A stretch of 64,000 bases of DNA from Flavobacteriales bacterium (GTDB lineage: Bacteria; Bacteroidota; Bacteroidia; Flavobacteriales; CAJXXR01), in assembly GCA_025210805.1 (NCBI GenBank), contig JAOAQX010000001.1:1-64000 (forward strand), written 5' to 3'. Shown in pieces: positions 15,597-25,933 of the stretch. Positions within the stretch are counted from its first letter, which is position 1; each line of letters opens with the position of its first letter. The notes under the pieces were generated by a model. That model worked only from the letters and a program-made list of their open reading frames with translations. It was not told the origin of the DNA and did no database searches. The position numbers were made by a program, and so were the translations under genes.

Positions 15597-16009
15597 AAAA
15601 AATCCGAATTATAAACGGACCGAATCTTAATCTTCTTGGAACTAGGGAACAAAGTATTTATGGAAACCAAAGTTTTGAGCATTTTTTAAATGATTTACGA
15701 TCCGAATTTGGAGAAATCCACCTCGAATATTTTCAATCTAACCATGAAGGTGCTATTATAGATTGGATTCAAGAAGGCGCTCTAGCAGATGGTATTATTC
15801 TAAATGCAGGAGGTTATACACATACTTCTGTAGCCATTAGAGACGCTATCTCAAGCATTCAAACTCCAGTGATAGAGGTGCATATTTCAAATATTTATCA
15901 AAGAGAATCTTTTAGACACAAAAGTTTGCTTTCGGCTGTGTGTAAAGGAATCATAGCTGGTTTTGGTTTAGAATCTTACCGATTGGCTATTCTTAGTCTT
16001 AAAAAATAA
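15593..16009 (+). CDS. aroQ: Type II 3-dehydroquinate dehydratase
   Basis: At 138 residues it fits the family, which forms dodecamers and converts 3-dehydroquinate to 3-dehydroshikimate, step three of the shikimate pathway. Visible signatures are IINGPNLNLLGTREQSIYG (N-terminal motif with the catalytic Tyr), FQSNHEGAIIDWIQ, LNAGGYTHTSVAIRDAI and VIEVHISNIYQRESFRHKS. The active-site Arg and His in the last motifs are present. It is translationally coupled to the small membrane gene before it. Confidence 0.97.
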   Translation: MKKIRIINGPNLNLLGTREQSIYGNQSFEHFLNDLRSEFGEIHLEYFQSNHEGAIIDWIQEGALADGIILNAGGYTHTSVAIRDAISSIQTPVIEVHISNIYQRESFRHKSLLSAVCKGIIAGFGLESYRLAILSLKK

Positions 16010-16074
16010 GTGCATTTCTGCATTTTTTCTTTAAAATACCAAAGCAAAATTCACAAATCAAGTAGTTTTGCCGA

Positions 16075-17304
16075 ATGGAATTTTATACCCATACATTATC
16101 AAACGGTATTCGTGTAATCCACAAAGAGGTAACTCAAGAGGTTGCTCATTTTGGATGGATGGTTCAAGTGGGAAGTCGTCATGAAGAGACTTCTGAATTT
16201 GGACTGGCTCACTTTGTAGAACATTGTCTTTTTAAAGGTACAAAGAATAGACGGATGCACCATATTCTTTCAAGAATGGAAGATGTGGGAGGAGAACTGA
16301 ACGCTTACACGACAAAAGAAGAGACTTTTATCTATTCTTCGTTTTTAAGGCAAGATTATAAAAGAGCCATGGAGCTCATTTCTGATATTGTTAACCATTC
16401 TGTGTTTCCTGAAAAGGAACTGATGAAGGAAAAAGAAGTGATTTTTGATGAAATAAACTCATACAAAGACAATCCTTCGGAGCAAATTTTTGACGAAATC
16501 GATGAAATTGTTTTTAAAAATTCAGATTTAGGAAATAATATTCTCGGTTCCGAAGAGAGTGTGGCTTCTTTTACAAGAGAACATATTCAAAAATTTATCC
16601 AAAAAAACTATAGCACTGAAAAAATGATTCTCAGTTCTGTGGGGAATATTAAGGCTGAAAGACTTTTTGCTTGGGCAGAAAAATATTTTGGAAGTATGCA
16701 GTTTGCAAAACAAGTGGAAACCAAAAATACTCTTGTATTTCCTTATGAAAAACAATTGATTACAAAGCCTCTTTCCAATTATCAAACACATTGTATCTTA
16801 GCCAATAGAGCCTATGGGAGCCAAAATAAAGATGCAAAAGTATTGATCTTGTTAAATAATATCTTTGGAGGACCGGGTCTAAACTCTCGCTTAAATATGA
16901 GTATTAGAGAAAAACATGGCTTCACTTATAGTATTGAGTCAAACTATCATTATTATTCAGATGCAGGGATTTTTACAATTTATTTCGGAACGGATAAAAG
17001 GCATTTAAATAGGGTTAAAAAACTGATTGCGAAAGAGTGTAATCTTTTGATTGACAAAAAGCTTACTCCTAGGCAGTTGATGAAGGCTAAAAAACAATTA
17101 CTGGGTCAAATTTTTATTGCTCAAGAAAATAATTGTAACTTAATGCTGTCAATGGCAAAAAGCTTGAGTTTGCATAAAAAAGTAGATACCATTGAAGAAA
17201 TTATCGAAAGAATAGAAAGTATTCAGACCGAGGAAATACAAAGTGTGGCATCTAAAATTCTTAATCCAAATGCTTTAAGTACCCTAGAATATACCCAACC
17301 ATGA
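16075..17304 (+). CDS. M16-family zinc peptidase (insulinase/processing-peptidase type)
   Basis: The 409-residue protein has the inverted zinc motif HFVEH (H46, E49, H50) followed by CLFKGT, and the third ligand E126 in EVIFDEINSY. The C-terminal half has the paired non-catalytic domain (NIFGGPGLNSRLNMSIREKHGFTYSI). This single-chain form without signal peptide is typical of cytoplasmic or membrane-associated bacterial M16 enzymes; substrate unknown. The O-methyltransferase gene starts inside its stop (4-base overlap). Confidence 0.94.
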   Translation: MEFYTHTLSNGIRVIHKEVTQEVAHFGWMVQVGSRHEETSEFGLAHFVEHCLFKGTKNRRMHHILSRMEDVGGELNAYTTKEETFIYSSFLRQDYKRAMELISDIVNHSVFPEKELMKEKEVIFDEINSYKDNPSEQIFDEIDEIVFKNSDLGNNILGSEESVASFTREHIQKFIQKNYSTEKMILSSVGNIKAERLFAWAEKYFGSMQFAKQVETKNTLVFPYEKQLITKPLSNYQTHCILANRAYGSQNKDAKVLILLNNIFGGPGLNSRLNMSIREKHGFTYSIESNYHYYSDAGIFTIYFGTDKRHLNRVKKLIAKECNLLIDKKLTPRQLMKAKKQLLGQIFIAQENNCNLMLSMAKSLSLHKKVDTIEEIIERIESIQTEEIQSVASKILNPNALSTLEYTQP

Positions 17305-17933
17305 TAGACCAATTGCTCAACCAATATCTAGAACAAAATGTAGAAAAGGAACCGCAAATTCTCAAAGATTTGTGGAGAACTACTCATATAAAATGTCTTT
17401 ATCCCAATATGCTTTCTGGGCATGTTCAAGGGCGATTTCTGAAATGGATTACTCAGCTAAAAAATGCTAAAGATATCCTAGAAATAGGAACATACACGGG
17501 GTATTCAACACTTTGTTTTGCAGAAGGAATGGCAATAGATGGTTCTATAGATACCATAGATATCAATGAGGAAACTATGGAAATTGCTAAAGAATATGCA
17601 ATAAAAGCAGGAGTGGAGCATCAAATAAATTTTTTTACAGGTGATGCCATGGAAATTATCCCTAATCTGGATAAAAAATATGACCTTGTTTTCATAGATG
17701 CCGACAAAGAACGCTACCGAGAATATGTAGATTTAGTATTTCCATTTCTAAATAAAAATGCCCTGATTCTTGTTGACAATGTTTTGTGGTATGGTAAAGT
17801 TTATTCAGAAAGTGAAGGAGATCTAAAAACGCAAAAAATTAAAGAATTTAACATTTTGGCTCAAGAAGATGAACGCTTTACATCTTTTTTACTTCCTTTG
17901 AGAGATGGCGTGTATATGATGATGAAGAAATAA
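17301..17933 (+). CDS. Class I SAM-dependent O-methyltransferase
   Basis: The 210-residue protein resembles the caffeoyl-CoA O-methyltransferase-like group. It has the SAM loop LEIGTYTGYSTLCFAEG, acidic residue in TIDINEE, and the metal/substrate motif DLVFIDADKERYREYVD with ILVDNVLWYGKV. Bacterial members include the tRNA hydroxyuridine methyltransferase TrmR and small-molecule catechol methyltransferases; the sequence alone does not decide between them. It overlaps the M16 peptidase gene by 4 bases. Confidence 0.92.
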   Translation: MIDQLLNQYLEQNVEKEPQILKDLWRTTHIKCLYPNMLSGHVQGRFLKWITQLKNAKDILEIGTYTGYSTLCFAEGMAIDGSIDTIDINEETMEIAKEYAIKAGVEHQINFFTGDAMEIIPNLDKKYDLVFIDADKERYREYVDLVFPFLNKNALILVDNVLWYGKVYSESEGDLKTQKIKEFNILAQEDERFTSFLLPLRDGVYMMMKK

Positions 17934-17966
17934 TGCCGCTTATGGTGTTATCTGCCATAGGCATTA
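17931..17966. terminator. Palindrome between convergent genes
   Basis: The stem TAATGCC / GGCATTA with an inner TATGG / CCATA begins at the methyltransferase stop codon itself. It lacks a T-run, so it may act as a bidirectional stop or be a member of the small dispersed palindrome group (it shares TTATGGTGTTAT with 1488-1499 and 3326-3337). Confidence 0.5.
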
Positions 17967-17991
17967 ATTCCATTTAGAAATATAAACCATT

Positions 17992-20343
17992 CTATTTCTT
18001 TGTTAAAATAACCTCAAAGTCCTTACTGATTCTATTTCCCGATTCATCTGAAATACTGAGTCTATGCATGCCAGCATCAGGTGTGAGAAGAACACTATGT
18101 TCTATTTCAGTTTTTTGAATAAATTGATCATCAAGATGCCAAAATAATGGTTTATTTTCCCCTTGGTAAGCTACCTGAAAAATTAATGGAGCGTGTTTTT
18201 CGTAATAATCTTTTGTTCTGTAAAAAGTTTTAATATGTGCTTTTGGATATACAAAATCGATTTTTTTACGAGTTTCCTTTTCGCAGATTTGCAAATAAGG
18301 CATGGGCGTTTTAATCATCGGATTTTTCTTTTTGTAAAACCACTCCACTAGCGGAGGCAAAGACCAAACGGTATCTTTTTTCATAGCGTGAACATCATAA
18401 CAGCTGCTGTTTACACGGTATTGCGATAAGCTATCTAAAAAAACTTGGGTATGATAGGGGCAAGGTCTTTGGAATTCTACAGAACAAGCGATTTTTTTCT
18501 TTTGTTTTTCACAAAATTCATTGGCAATAAATCCTGTTTTTTTACAGAAGTTTTTGGTCTCAAAATCAGATATGGGAAGTTGAGGCTTTTTTCCACTTTT
18601 TAGCTGTTTAAATACTTTAAACATCACAGGGGCAGCAGCATTTATTCCTGTTAGATTCGGTCTTCCTTCTCCATCAGAATTTCCAATCCAAACACCTACA
18701 GCATATTTTCCATTATAACCAATAGACCAAGCATCTCTAAAACCAAAACTAGTACCTGTTTTCCAAGAAATTTTTGTGGCACTTTCGTAAAGATTCCAAT
18801 CTTGCTCATGCCGAGGTCTTTTCACGCCATGCAGAGCTTTCAGGGTATGATAAATGGCTTGTGGTGAAATGGCAGGATCTTGTGATAAAGGTGTTTTTTT
18901 CTGTTTTAAGACAGAAATAGGGTAGAAATATGAGGGAGAATTTTGTTCAGGGTTTTTCTGATAGTCATTTAAGATACTTGCTAAATTAGTGTAGGCTTGT
19001 GTGAGTTCCCAAAGCGAAACTTCGGCACCACCAAGAACTAATGAAATTCCATAATGTCTGGCAGGCTTCTGTATGGTAGTAAAATGAAAATCATGTAATA
19101 AACTACGAAATTTTCTTACTCCATACCTATTTAATTGTCTCACCGCTGGGATATTTAAACTTCTGGAAAGCGCCTCTGATGCAGGGACTAATCCATCATA
19201 TTTACCATCAAAGTTCTGAGGGGTAAAACTTGATAATTGTGTGGGAATGTCTTTTATGAGCTGCTGAGGTAAGAGTTTTCCTTCATCAAATAGTGCCCCG
19301 TATAGAAATGGTTTTAAAACACTCCCAGAACTCCTTGGAGCTTGAATATTATCTACAAAAACATGATTATCTGAGCTCGTTTTTGTGTTTCCAATATAGG
19401 CTACAACTTCTTTTTTATGCGTGTTGACAACCAGAATTGCACCATTGAAAATTTGATTTTCCTTGAATTTTCGATGATAAAAATCTAAAATAGATTCGCA
19501 TTTTTTTTGCAAACCAAAATCAATTGTAGTGTAATTGGTTTTTCCATAAAAGCCTTCTTTTGATAAAAATTCTTTTAGTTGAAGTCCATGTTGGTTTAAA
19601 TAATGCGGTTTTTGAGGGAGCGGTTCTAGTAAAGCCGTTTCAAAAGTAACTTGATCAATGATTCCTTCATCAAGAAGTTTTTTTAGTAATCGATTTCTTT
19701 TTTTGAGAAGTTTTTTCTGATTTTTCCCGGGGAAAATAAGACTTGGAGCATTGGGTAGCACTGCAAGAGTTGCAGACTGAGCCCATGATAAATTATTTGA
19801 ATTGGTATTAAAATACCTCCAAGAAGCCGCTTCAAGCCCTACCACATTTCCGCCAAAAGGGGCATGTGCACTATATAATCTAAGTATTTCATCCTTAGAA
19901 TACCCGAGTTCTAATCTAAGAGAGAGAAACAATTCCCCGACTTTTTCTAAAACGGTTCTTTTTGGGTTTTTTCTGCTCAAACGTATCACTTGTTGAGAAA
20001 TTGTAGAGCCACCTCTCACTACTTTTCCTGCGGTATAGTTCTCTTTTAAAGCTTTAAAAATTGAAATAGGATTAAAACCAAGATGATATTCAAAATAAGC
20101 ATCTTCAAACTGGATAATACAATGTTTGAATTTTTTGGGAATGGAATCAGAAAGCGGAAAACGCCATTGTTGATCCTTTGCAACATGAGCCGAAAGGAGT
20201 TCGCCGTTTTTGGCATAAATAACTGTAGAATAATCTTCTGGAAAAAGTTTTGAGGGCAAAGAGAAATAGAAAAACATCCCTAATACCAATAGTACTAAGG
20301 ATGTTTTTGGGTGTTTTTTTACTTTTTCTAGAATGCTTCTCAC
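17992..20343 (-). CDS. pbpC: Penicillin-binding protein 1C
   Basis: This bifunctional peptidoglycan synthase has 783 residues. It has an N-terminal membrane anchor (about 14-30), a GT51 glycosyltransferase domain with EDAYFEYHLGF (catalytic Glu80) and GGSTISQQ (111-118), and a transpeptidase domain with nucleophile S341 in SGSVLKPF, SRSLN and KTGTSFGFRDAW. The C-terminal BiPBP_C domain is present (MKTPMPYLQICEKE ... LLTPDAGMHRLSI). It lies 22 bases downstream of the alpha-2-macroglobulin gene. This partnership (as yfhM-pbpC in E. coli) is thought to link cell-wall repair to trapping of attacking proteases. Confidence 0.96.
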   Translation of the reverse strand: MRSILEKVKKHPKTSLVLLVLGMFFYFSLPSKLFPEDYSTVIYAKNGELLSAHVAKDQQWRFPLSDSIPKKFKHCIIQFEDAYFEYHLGFNPISIFKALKENYTAGKVVRGGSTISQQVIRLSRKNPKRTVLEKVGELFLSLRLELGYSKDEILRLYSAHAPFGGNVVGLEAASWRYFNTNSNNLSWAQSATLAVLPNAPSLIFPGKNQKKLLKKRNRLLKKLLDEGIIDQVTFETALLEPLPQKPHYLNQHGLQLKEFLSKEGFYGKTNYTTIDFGLQKKCESILDFYHRKFKENQIFNGAILVVNTHKKEVVAYIGNTKTSSDNHVFVDNIQAPRSSGSVLKPFLYGALFDEGKLLPQQLIKDIPTQLSSFTPQNFDGKYDGLVPASEALSRSLNIPAVRQLNRYGVRKFRSLLHDFHFTTIQKPARHYGISLVLGGAEVSLWELTQAYTNLASILNDYQKNPEQNSPSYFYPISVLKQKKTPLSQDPAISPQAIYHTLKALHGVKRPRHEQDWNLYESATKISWKTGTSFGFRDAWSIGYNGKYAVGVWIGNSDGEGRPNLTGINAAAPVMFKVFKQLKSGKKPQLPISDFETKNFCKKTGFIANEFCEKQKKKIACSVEFQRPCPYHTQVFLDSLSQYRVNSSCYDVHAMKKDTVWSLPPLVEWFYKKKNPMIKTPMPYLQICEKETRKKIDFVYPKAHIKTFYRTKDYYEKHAPLIFQVAYQGENKPLFWHLDDQFIQKTEIEHSVLLTPDAGMHRLSISDESGNRISKDFEVILTKK

Positions 20344-20365
20344 GTGCTATGACAAAAAAATATGA

Positions 20366-23300
20366 TTATTCATTTCCTATTACAGAAACAAAATAGCCCT
20401 TTTTCTTGGCCGAATAGGAGTTATCATACATCGCTTCTGCATGAGTTCCCGAGAAATAATAAGTCCCTTTATAGGAAGCATTCAAACGGATTTTAAATGT
20501 TTTACTCTGTCCTGCTTTCAGACTAAAAAAGGCATTTACACGATCATCCCGAGTATCCACAAAATCGGCTTGACCGTCAAAAAAAGAATTGATCTTATAG
20601 CTCGGTAAAATTTCCCATCCCGAAGGGAACAATTGAGTAAGAGCAATATTCTCTACTTTATTTTTGTCGTTGTTTTTTACAATGATTTTAAATGAGAAAG
20701 TAGTTCCTTGTTTTACTTTTGTCAGATCAATTACTTTATTGTTTTCATCAAGCGGATAAGTGTTTATGCTTAGTTTGTTGGAGAGCGCAATTTCATTTCC
20801 TAAAACAGGGATTCCTTCAAGCTTTTTCTGAATATAAAGAGGTCCGTTATTGAGGTTTTTTAGTGTGACTTTTTTGGCATTTTTGCTATCTACAGAATAA
20901 ATTTTCGTTTTCGTGTTTACGGTAGCAAGTGGGTTTCCATCAAGGCGGTATTCAAATTTCATAGAAGAATTTTCTGCAGAAGCAAATTCTGCAAGAGCCA
21001 TTAAACTAAAGGCTGTTGTTTGTGTACTATACCATTTGTTTGACACCAATTGATCTGAAATCTCTTTTGCTAAACTTGTTGCTTGAGAATTGTTTTTTAG
21101 TTTTTTATTAGCCAGTAATAGAATGGCTTTATTTCTTAATGAAGACCCGTAAGTATGTGTAGAATAGCTATTCCAATCAGAAATTTGTACTCTCGAAAGA
21201 ATGCTTTTAGCAATTTTTTCTTGCCCAATTTCTTGATATGCCAAAGCAAGCCAAGCTAAAGATAAATCATTAAAATGATTCTGTTCTCTCATCTTATTCA
21301 TTGCTGATACATTTGGTTTATCGGCAAATGCAAGCACATATAAAGCATAGGCTTTTGAGAGTCGTATATCTTCTTTGTTAGAAATGGTGTTATACAAGAA
21401 AGAAAGATATTTATCTCTAAAAGAATAAGGGAGTTGATATCCTTTTTTCTCAGCGGTAAGCATAAAATGTCCAGCATAGATATTTGACCATGTATTATAA
21501 TAGCTATTTGAAGACCAATACCCTAAGCTACCATTGTCTTTTTGCATTCTCGCAATTTTATTAATGGCTTTTTTCATGTGATTTTGGATATTCACTTTTT
21601 GCCCATTGGTCAATTCTTTAATGTGTTCCAAGAAAAGTTGAGGGAAGGAGTTAGAAGTAGTTTGTTCTAAGCATCCATAAGGATATCGAATCAAATAATC
21701 GAGTCTTTTTCCTAAGTTTAAAGGCGGAATACTGGAGAATTCTAGTCCTACACGATTTGTACCATCTTCCCCAAAATATTCAATTGGGATTTCCTTGCTT
21801 TCATTTGCTGCAAGTGTAATAGAAGAAGTTTTTACTAATTTTTTGTTCGGATTATCTGTGTAGATACTAATCTTTTCTTGAGCTTTATGCCTTCCGCTTT
21901 TTGCGAAAATTTCTATTTTGGCATTCCCAGTTTTACTTTTTACTTTACAGTCAAATTCTACAATTTGATCTCCTTCTTTACTGAATTTAATTGTCTTTGA
22001 TGATTCACCCACAATTTCAATAAAGTCATTAGTTTTAAGAGAAACCTTTACCTTTTTTACAGAAGATTTCATGGCAAAAACAGTAACAGGGAGTTTGAAA
22101 ATATCGCCTTTTACAAATTTTCTTGGAGCTGAGCTCAATACCATTAAAGGTTTTTTAACGGTTACTGTTTTGTTACTTTTTCCATAAGCCTTTTTTGCAG
22201 TATTTGTAGCAACCACCATGGTGCGTACAGAACCAATATAGCGTGGCATTTTTATTTTGTGTTTTTGCTTTTCGCCAGCTTTCAAGTTAAAAGGCCCAAG
22301 ATGGATACTCACAGGTTTAAAACGTTTTGCTTTTTTGTTATTTGCTGCCCCAGCAGAGCCATCTCCACCCACCGCAAATACTTGATTAAGTTTCCCTGTA
22401 TAAGCACCGATAATATCGTCATAAACATCCCAAGATTTTACTCCAAGTGCTTCTTTAGAATAGAAATGATTCCAAGGGTTTGGTGTTCGAAAGTTCGTAA
22501 GATCTAGGATTCCGTCATCTACTACCGCAATGGTGTAATTCATTTCTTTGCCGTCTTGTTCTGCAATCTCTAGTTCAAATTCTTCTTCGGGTTTTATTTC
22601 ATCTTGCATATCAATCACAGGATTGAGTGCCGTAGCTGGGTTATAAACAGAAATTGGTTTAACACCAAAGAGTCTTATGGGTAAATCCGATTTTTTATTT
22701 TCTTGGGGATACACCAAAGATACATTCAAATACACATTCGGACTAAAATCTGAACGGATAGGAATATTTACTTGAGTTTTCCCCGCTACTGTTGGGTGCA
22801 TCTGGATATCCAAAATCTCTTTTCCTTTTTCTATAGAAACGATAAGTTTTCCTCCTTCGGCACTTGGTACAGTAAGTTGAGCAGTTTCTCCTGTTTGATA
22901 CTTTTCTTTGTCTGTCGTAAAGTTTAGGATAGAGGCAAAGGTAGGATCTAGTTTTTTACTTTTTCCCGCCCATCCTGGCCAATCTATATTCAGTGTTTTT
23001 GTGGCAATATGTCCATTTTTAGCAGAAAGATCTTTTGCAACTACTAAGTATCTTCCCCATTCTGGATACTTAATTTCAAAAGGCATTTGTGCAATTCCCT
23101 TTGAGTTTGTTTTTATTATTTTCTTGAATTTTGGATTCAATGCATTTCCAGAAGCATAAGAAACGAAATTATCGGCTCTTTTTTCCCACCACCATTTCCA
23201 GTTTACTTTATAGATTTTTATTTCAATATTCTTATTAGCAACTGCTTTTCCATTCTCTGTTGCCAATGCAAATTCTAAGGTATGTTTTTTGTCTGTAAGT

Positions 23301-25852
23301 AGCATATTTCTGCTTTTGTCTCCTTTAGGAATCAAAATACCTACATATTGTTTAAATGGCGAGTAGTCAAAACTACTCATGCTCATACTAAAATCTCCTC
23401 CTTTTTCGTAAGCCCTTGAAGAAAGGTGCCCACGCATCATTCCTGGAAAATTATAGTGATTTTTTAAATTCAAAGTAAAAGCAAATTTCCCATCGTTTCC
23501 ACTCTTGCCTTGAAAAATTGGGTACTTACGAGCATTAAAGGTCCTGTATTCATTCTCAAAGTGATATGCATTAAAACCTTTTATATTCAATTTTTTCCTA
23601 GAAAAAGTGAGTTCAGAATGTACTTGTAGATTGTTTGCAATTGCTCCATGAAGCCATTTTACTTGTCCGTTTATCGTTTTGTTTTGGTCATCAGAATTCA
23701 GTTTTTTAGGTAAATCTAAAGCGATTTTTAAACGATTTGGTTTAATAGTTTCAACTTTCACATTCTTACTAAATACCGCATTTCCTACTGTGGTTTTTAC
23801 CATCCAGTTTCCTGTAATGTCTTCTATATTTGTTGAAAACGTTTGGTGGTAGTGGTTTGTTGCTAGTTTCCCTTGAGTTTTTCTGCTAATCAATTTTCCT
23901 TTAGGATCATAGAATTCAAAAGTTATTGGCGTTCCTTTTGGTAAATCATTTTTGTTCTCTTGTAGTACAAAATTTACTTCAATTTTATCTCCAGGTCTTC
24001 TCACACCTCTGTTTAGGTAAATAAATCCTTTTAGATTTCCTTTTTCAGACATTCCACCTACATCAAAACGGCTTAATGAAAGCGATCTACCATCCATCAG
24101 TCTTAGGTAATTTTTATCATGACCAGAAATAGCTTCTACAAAAGAAATATGAGACTTGATCTCGTCAAATCTTGCAATTCCATTAGCATCAGTTCTAGAG
24201 ATAGCAATCAGTTTTTTCTGAAAATTATAAATTTTCACTTCGGCATTTCCAATGGCAGAATTGTCAATGATGTTGAGTAAAACTACTTTGAGGTCATTCG
24301 TCCCTTTTTTTGCAGTAATTCCAATATCCGATTTGTAGATATTTTTTGATGTTAAGGCATTTCTTCTTTTTAAATAATAAGATAATTTACAAGGGTCGTT
24401 TCTTTCTCTCCATTTATAATGTGCATAATAGTAGTCATCATACATATCCCAATGAGAACTTTCAGTTGGACTGTTGTAATCTTCTTGATCAAACCTCGTT
24501 TTAAAATCTTTAGCTTCTATATCGCAAATCTGGTTGTATTCTGGGCGAATAAAAAATTCTACACGATATAGCGCATTTTCGTCTAATCGTGTCATTTTGT
24601 TCAGATCAATAGCGTGAGTTGTCCATGTGAAATTATTGGTAGAGATATCAATTGTTTTTTTCACAACAGGGTTTCCTACATATTTTATTCTTGATGTTCC
24701 TGCATAAGAATTATCTTGAAAAAATTGTAGCATATTTTCATTAGGAATCTTGATGATTTGAATATCAACCTTTTTTAAGCTTATTGCTTCAAAATAAATC
24801 ATACTTTGGTTAATACTCGTGAGAATATTTCCGTTGTTTTTAATTCTGATCTGAGGTTGTTCAGGATTAAATTGGATAGTTTGTTTGAATGTTTTTTTGA
24901 GAGCAACACCATCAATGTTCTTGATGTTTTTATTGATTGTTAGGTGAATATTATTGGAAATCAATCCTTTTGGATAAATAAATAGGTTGTTTCCTTCAGT
25001 TTTAGTAGTAAATTTTATTCTTCCTAATTTGATAAGTCCTGATAAATTTTGATTTTTCTTGAGTTTTTCTGAAAAGTTAACCAAAATGGCATTTGACTCT
25101 TTGTTTTCAATTCTTGCAGATACGGCTTTGAAAACATTTTTGGCAAAAATAACGACTTCCAAATTACCTTTTTCTTCTACGTTTATGGCGTTTCCATCCC
25201 AAGATATTTTCACCTTTTGATCGGCATCTGTTCTTGTTAAACTATCAAGTTTGAATTCATGATATTTATTTGATAAGTCTTTATGTCCAATCCATTTTAT
25301 CGCAATTGATTGATTTTCAATTTGAGCCTCAATGATTTTTTGAGCTTCTGAATTTTTTACAGCATCAGAGAATTCTACTTTTCCCAGAACGTATTGGTAT
25401 TTCTTATTATAAGACTGTGTCTCTTTGTAGTTCACTCTAAAAGAGAGTTCCCGAGTTTTAAAGCTCGTCTCAAAATCTTTTTGGTTATTTCCAAATTGAC
25501 TATGTAGCCCTTTGAGTTTAATTTTCACCTCATATTGCTTTGCAAAATCAAAATGAGTTTCGGGTTTAAAGGCAATCGTTTTAGAATCTGAAAAGTACCA
25601 TTTTCCTGCTATTTTGGGTTTTATTTGACAATGGTCTAATAAATCAATTTTTGAGAGTGTATCTTGAAGGATTTCGAAATCAAATTGAGCTAAGAAAGGT
25701 TCGTGAACAGAGAGTCCGTCACCAGAGAAGTATTCAAGGTGATAATTAGACTGAATTTCCTGAGCTGTTTCCTTTTTTTTACAAGAATGGAAAATATTGA
25801 CAAATAAGAAGCTTATGAGCAATATTGCGAGAGATTTCTTCTTGATAAACAT
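20366..25852 (-). CDS. Alpha-2-macroglobulin family lipoprotein with thioester motif
   Basis: The 1828-residue protein has a lipoprotein signal with lipid Cys24 (NIFHSCKKK). It carries MG domains, a bait-like region, an alpha-2-macroglobulin core with the thioester motif CLEQ (Cys1394-Gln1397 in YPYGCLEQTTSN), the alpha-alpha toroid (KKAINKIARMQKDNGSLGYW) and a receptor-like C-terminal domain. Bacterial members anchor in the periplasm, covalently trap proteases through the thioester and pair with PBP1C; pbpC follows directly here. The length is slightly above the E. coli YfhM protein. The divergent symporter gene shares its promoter region. Confidence 0.94.
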   Translation of the reverse strand: MFIKKKSLAILLISFLFVNIFHSCKKKETAQEIQSNYHLEYFSGDGLSVHEPFLAQFDFEILQDTLSKIDLLDHCQIKPKIAGKWYFSDSKTIAFKPETHFDFAKQYEVKIKLKGLHSQFGNNQKDFETSFKTRELSFRVNYKETQSYNKKYQYVLGKVEFSDAVKNSEAQKIIEAQIENQSIAIKWIGHKDLSNKYHEFKLDSLTRTDADQKVKISWDGNAINVEEKGNLEVVIFAKNVFKAVSARIENKESNAILVNFSEKLKKNQNLSGLIKLGRIKFTTKTEGNNLFIYPKGLISNNIHLTINKNIKNIDGVALKKTFKQTIQFNPEQPQIRIKNNGNILTSINQSMIYFEAISLKKVDIQIIKIPNENMLQFFQDNSYAGTSRIKYVGNPVVKKTIDISTNNFTWTTHAIDLNKMTRLDENALYRVEFFIRPEYNQICDIEAKDFKTRFDQEDYNSPTESSHWDMYDDYYYAHYKWRERNDPCKLSYYLKRRNALTSKNIYKSDIGITAKKGTNDLKVVLLNIIDNSAIGNAEVKIYNFQKKLIAISRTDANGIARFDEIKSHISFVEAISGHDKNYLRLMDGRSLSLSRFDVGGMSEKGNLKGFIYLNRGVRRPGDKIEVNFVLQENKNDLPKGTPITFEFYDPKGKLISRKTQGKLATNHYHQTFSTNIEDITGNWMVKTTVGNAVFSKNVKVETIKPNRLKIALDLPKKLNSDDQNKTINGQVKWLHGAIANNLQVHSELTFSRKKLNIKGFNAYHFENEYRTFNARKYPIFQGKSGNDGKFAFTLNLKNHYNFPGMMRGHLSSRAYEKGGDFSMSMSSFDYSPFKQYVGILIPKGDKSRNMLLTDKKHTLEFALATENGKAVANKNIEIKIYKVNWKWWWEKRADNFVSYASGNALNPKFKKIIKTNSKGIAQMPFEIKYPEWGRYLVVAKDLSAKNGHIATKTLNIDWPGWAGKSKKLDPTFASILNFTTDKEKYQTGETAQLTVPSAEGGKLIVSIEKGKEILDIQMHPTVAGKTQVNIPIRSDFSPNVYLNVSLVYPQENKKSDLPIRLFGVKPISVYNPATALNPVIDMQDEIKPEEEFELEIAEQDGKEMNYTIAVVDDGILDLTNFRTPNPWNHFYSKEALGVKSWDVYDDIIGAYTGKLNQVFAVGGDGSAGAANNKKAKRFKPVSIHLGPFNLKAGEKQKHKIKMPRYIGSVRTMVVATNTAKKAYGKSNKTVTVKKPLMVLSSAPRKFVKGDIFKLPVTVFAMKSSVKKVKVSLKTNDFIEIVGESSKTIKFSKEGDQIVEFDCKVKSKTGNAKIEIFAKSGRHKAQEKISIYTDNPNKKLVKTSSITLAANESKEIPIEYFGEDGTNRVGLEFSSIPPLNLGKRLDYLIRYPYGCLEQTTSNSFPQLFLEHIKELTNGQKVNIQNHMKKAINKIARMQKDNGSLGYWSSNSYYNTWSNIYAGHFMLTAEKKGYQLPYSFRDKYLSFLYNTISNKEDIRLSKAYALYVLAFADKPNVSAMNKMREQNHFNDLSLAWLALAYQEIGQEKIAKSILSRVQISDWNSYSTHTYGSSLRNKAILLLANKKLKNNSQATSLAKEISDQLVSNKWYSTQTTAFSLMALAEFASAENSSMKFEYRLDGNPLATVNTKTKIYSVDSKNAKKVTLKNLNNGPLYIQKKLEGIPVLGNEIALSNKLSINTYPLDENNKVIDLTKVKQGTTFSFKIIVKNNDKNKVENIALTQLFPSGWEILPSYKINSFFDGQADFVDTRDDRVNAFFSLKAGQSKTFKIRLNASYKGTYYFSGTHAEAMYDNSYSAKKKGYFVSVIGNE

Positions 25853-25933
25853 GAAATTTTATATTTAAAAAATTGTAAGAAGTAAAAGTACAAAGAAAAT
25901 TTGTTTAATTTGTGCCATCAATCGTATTTATTT

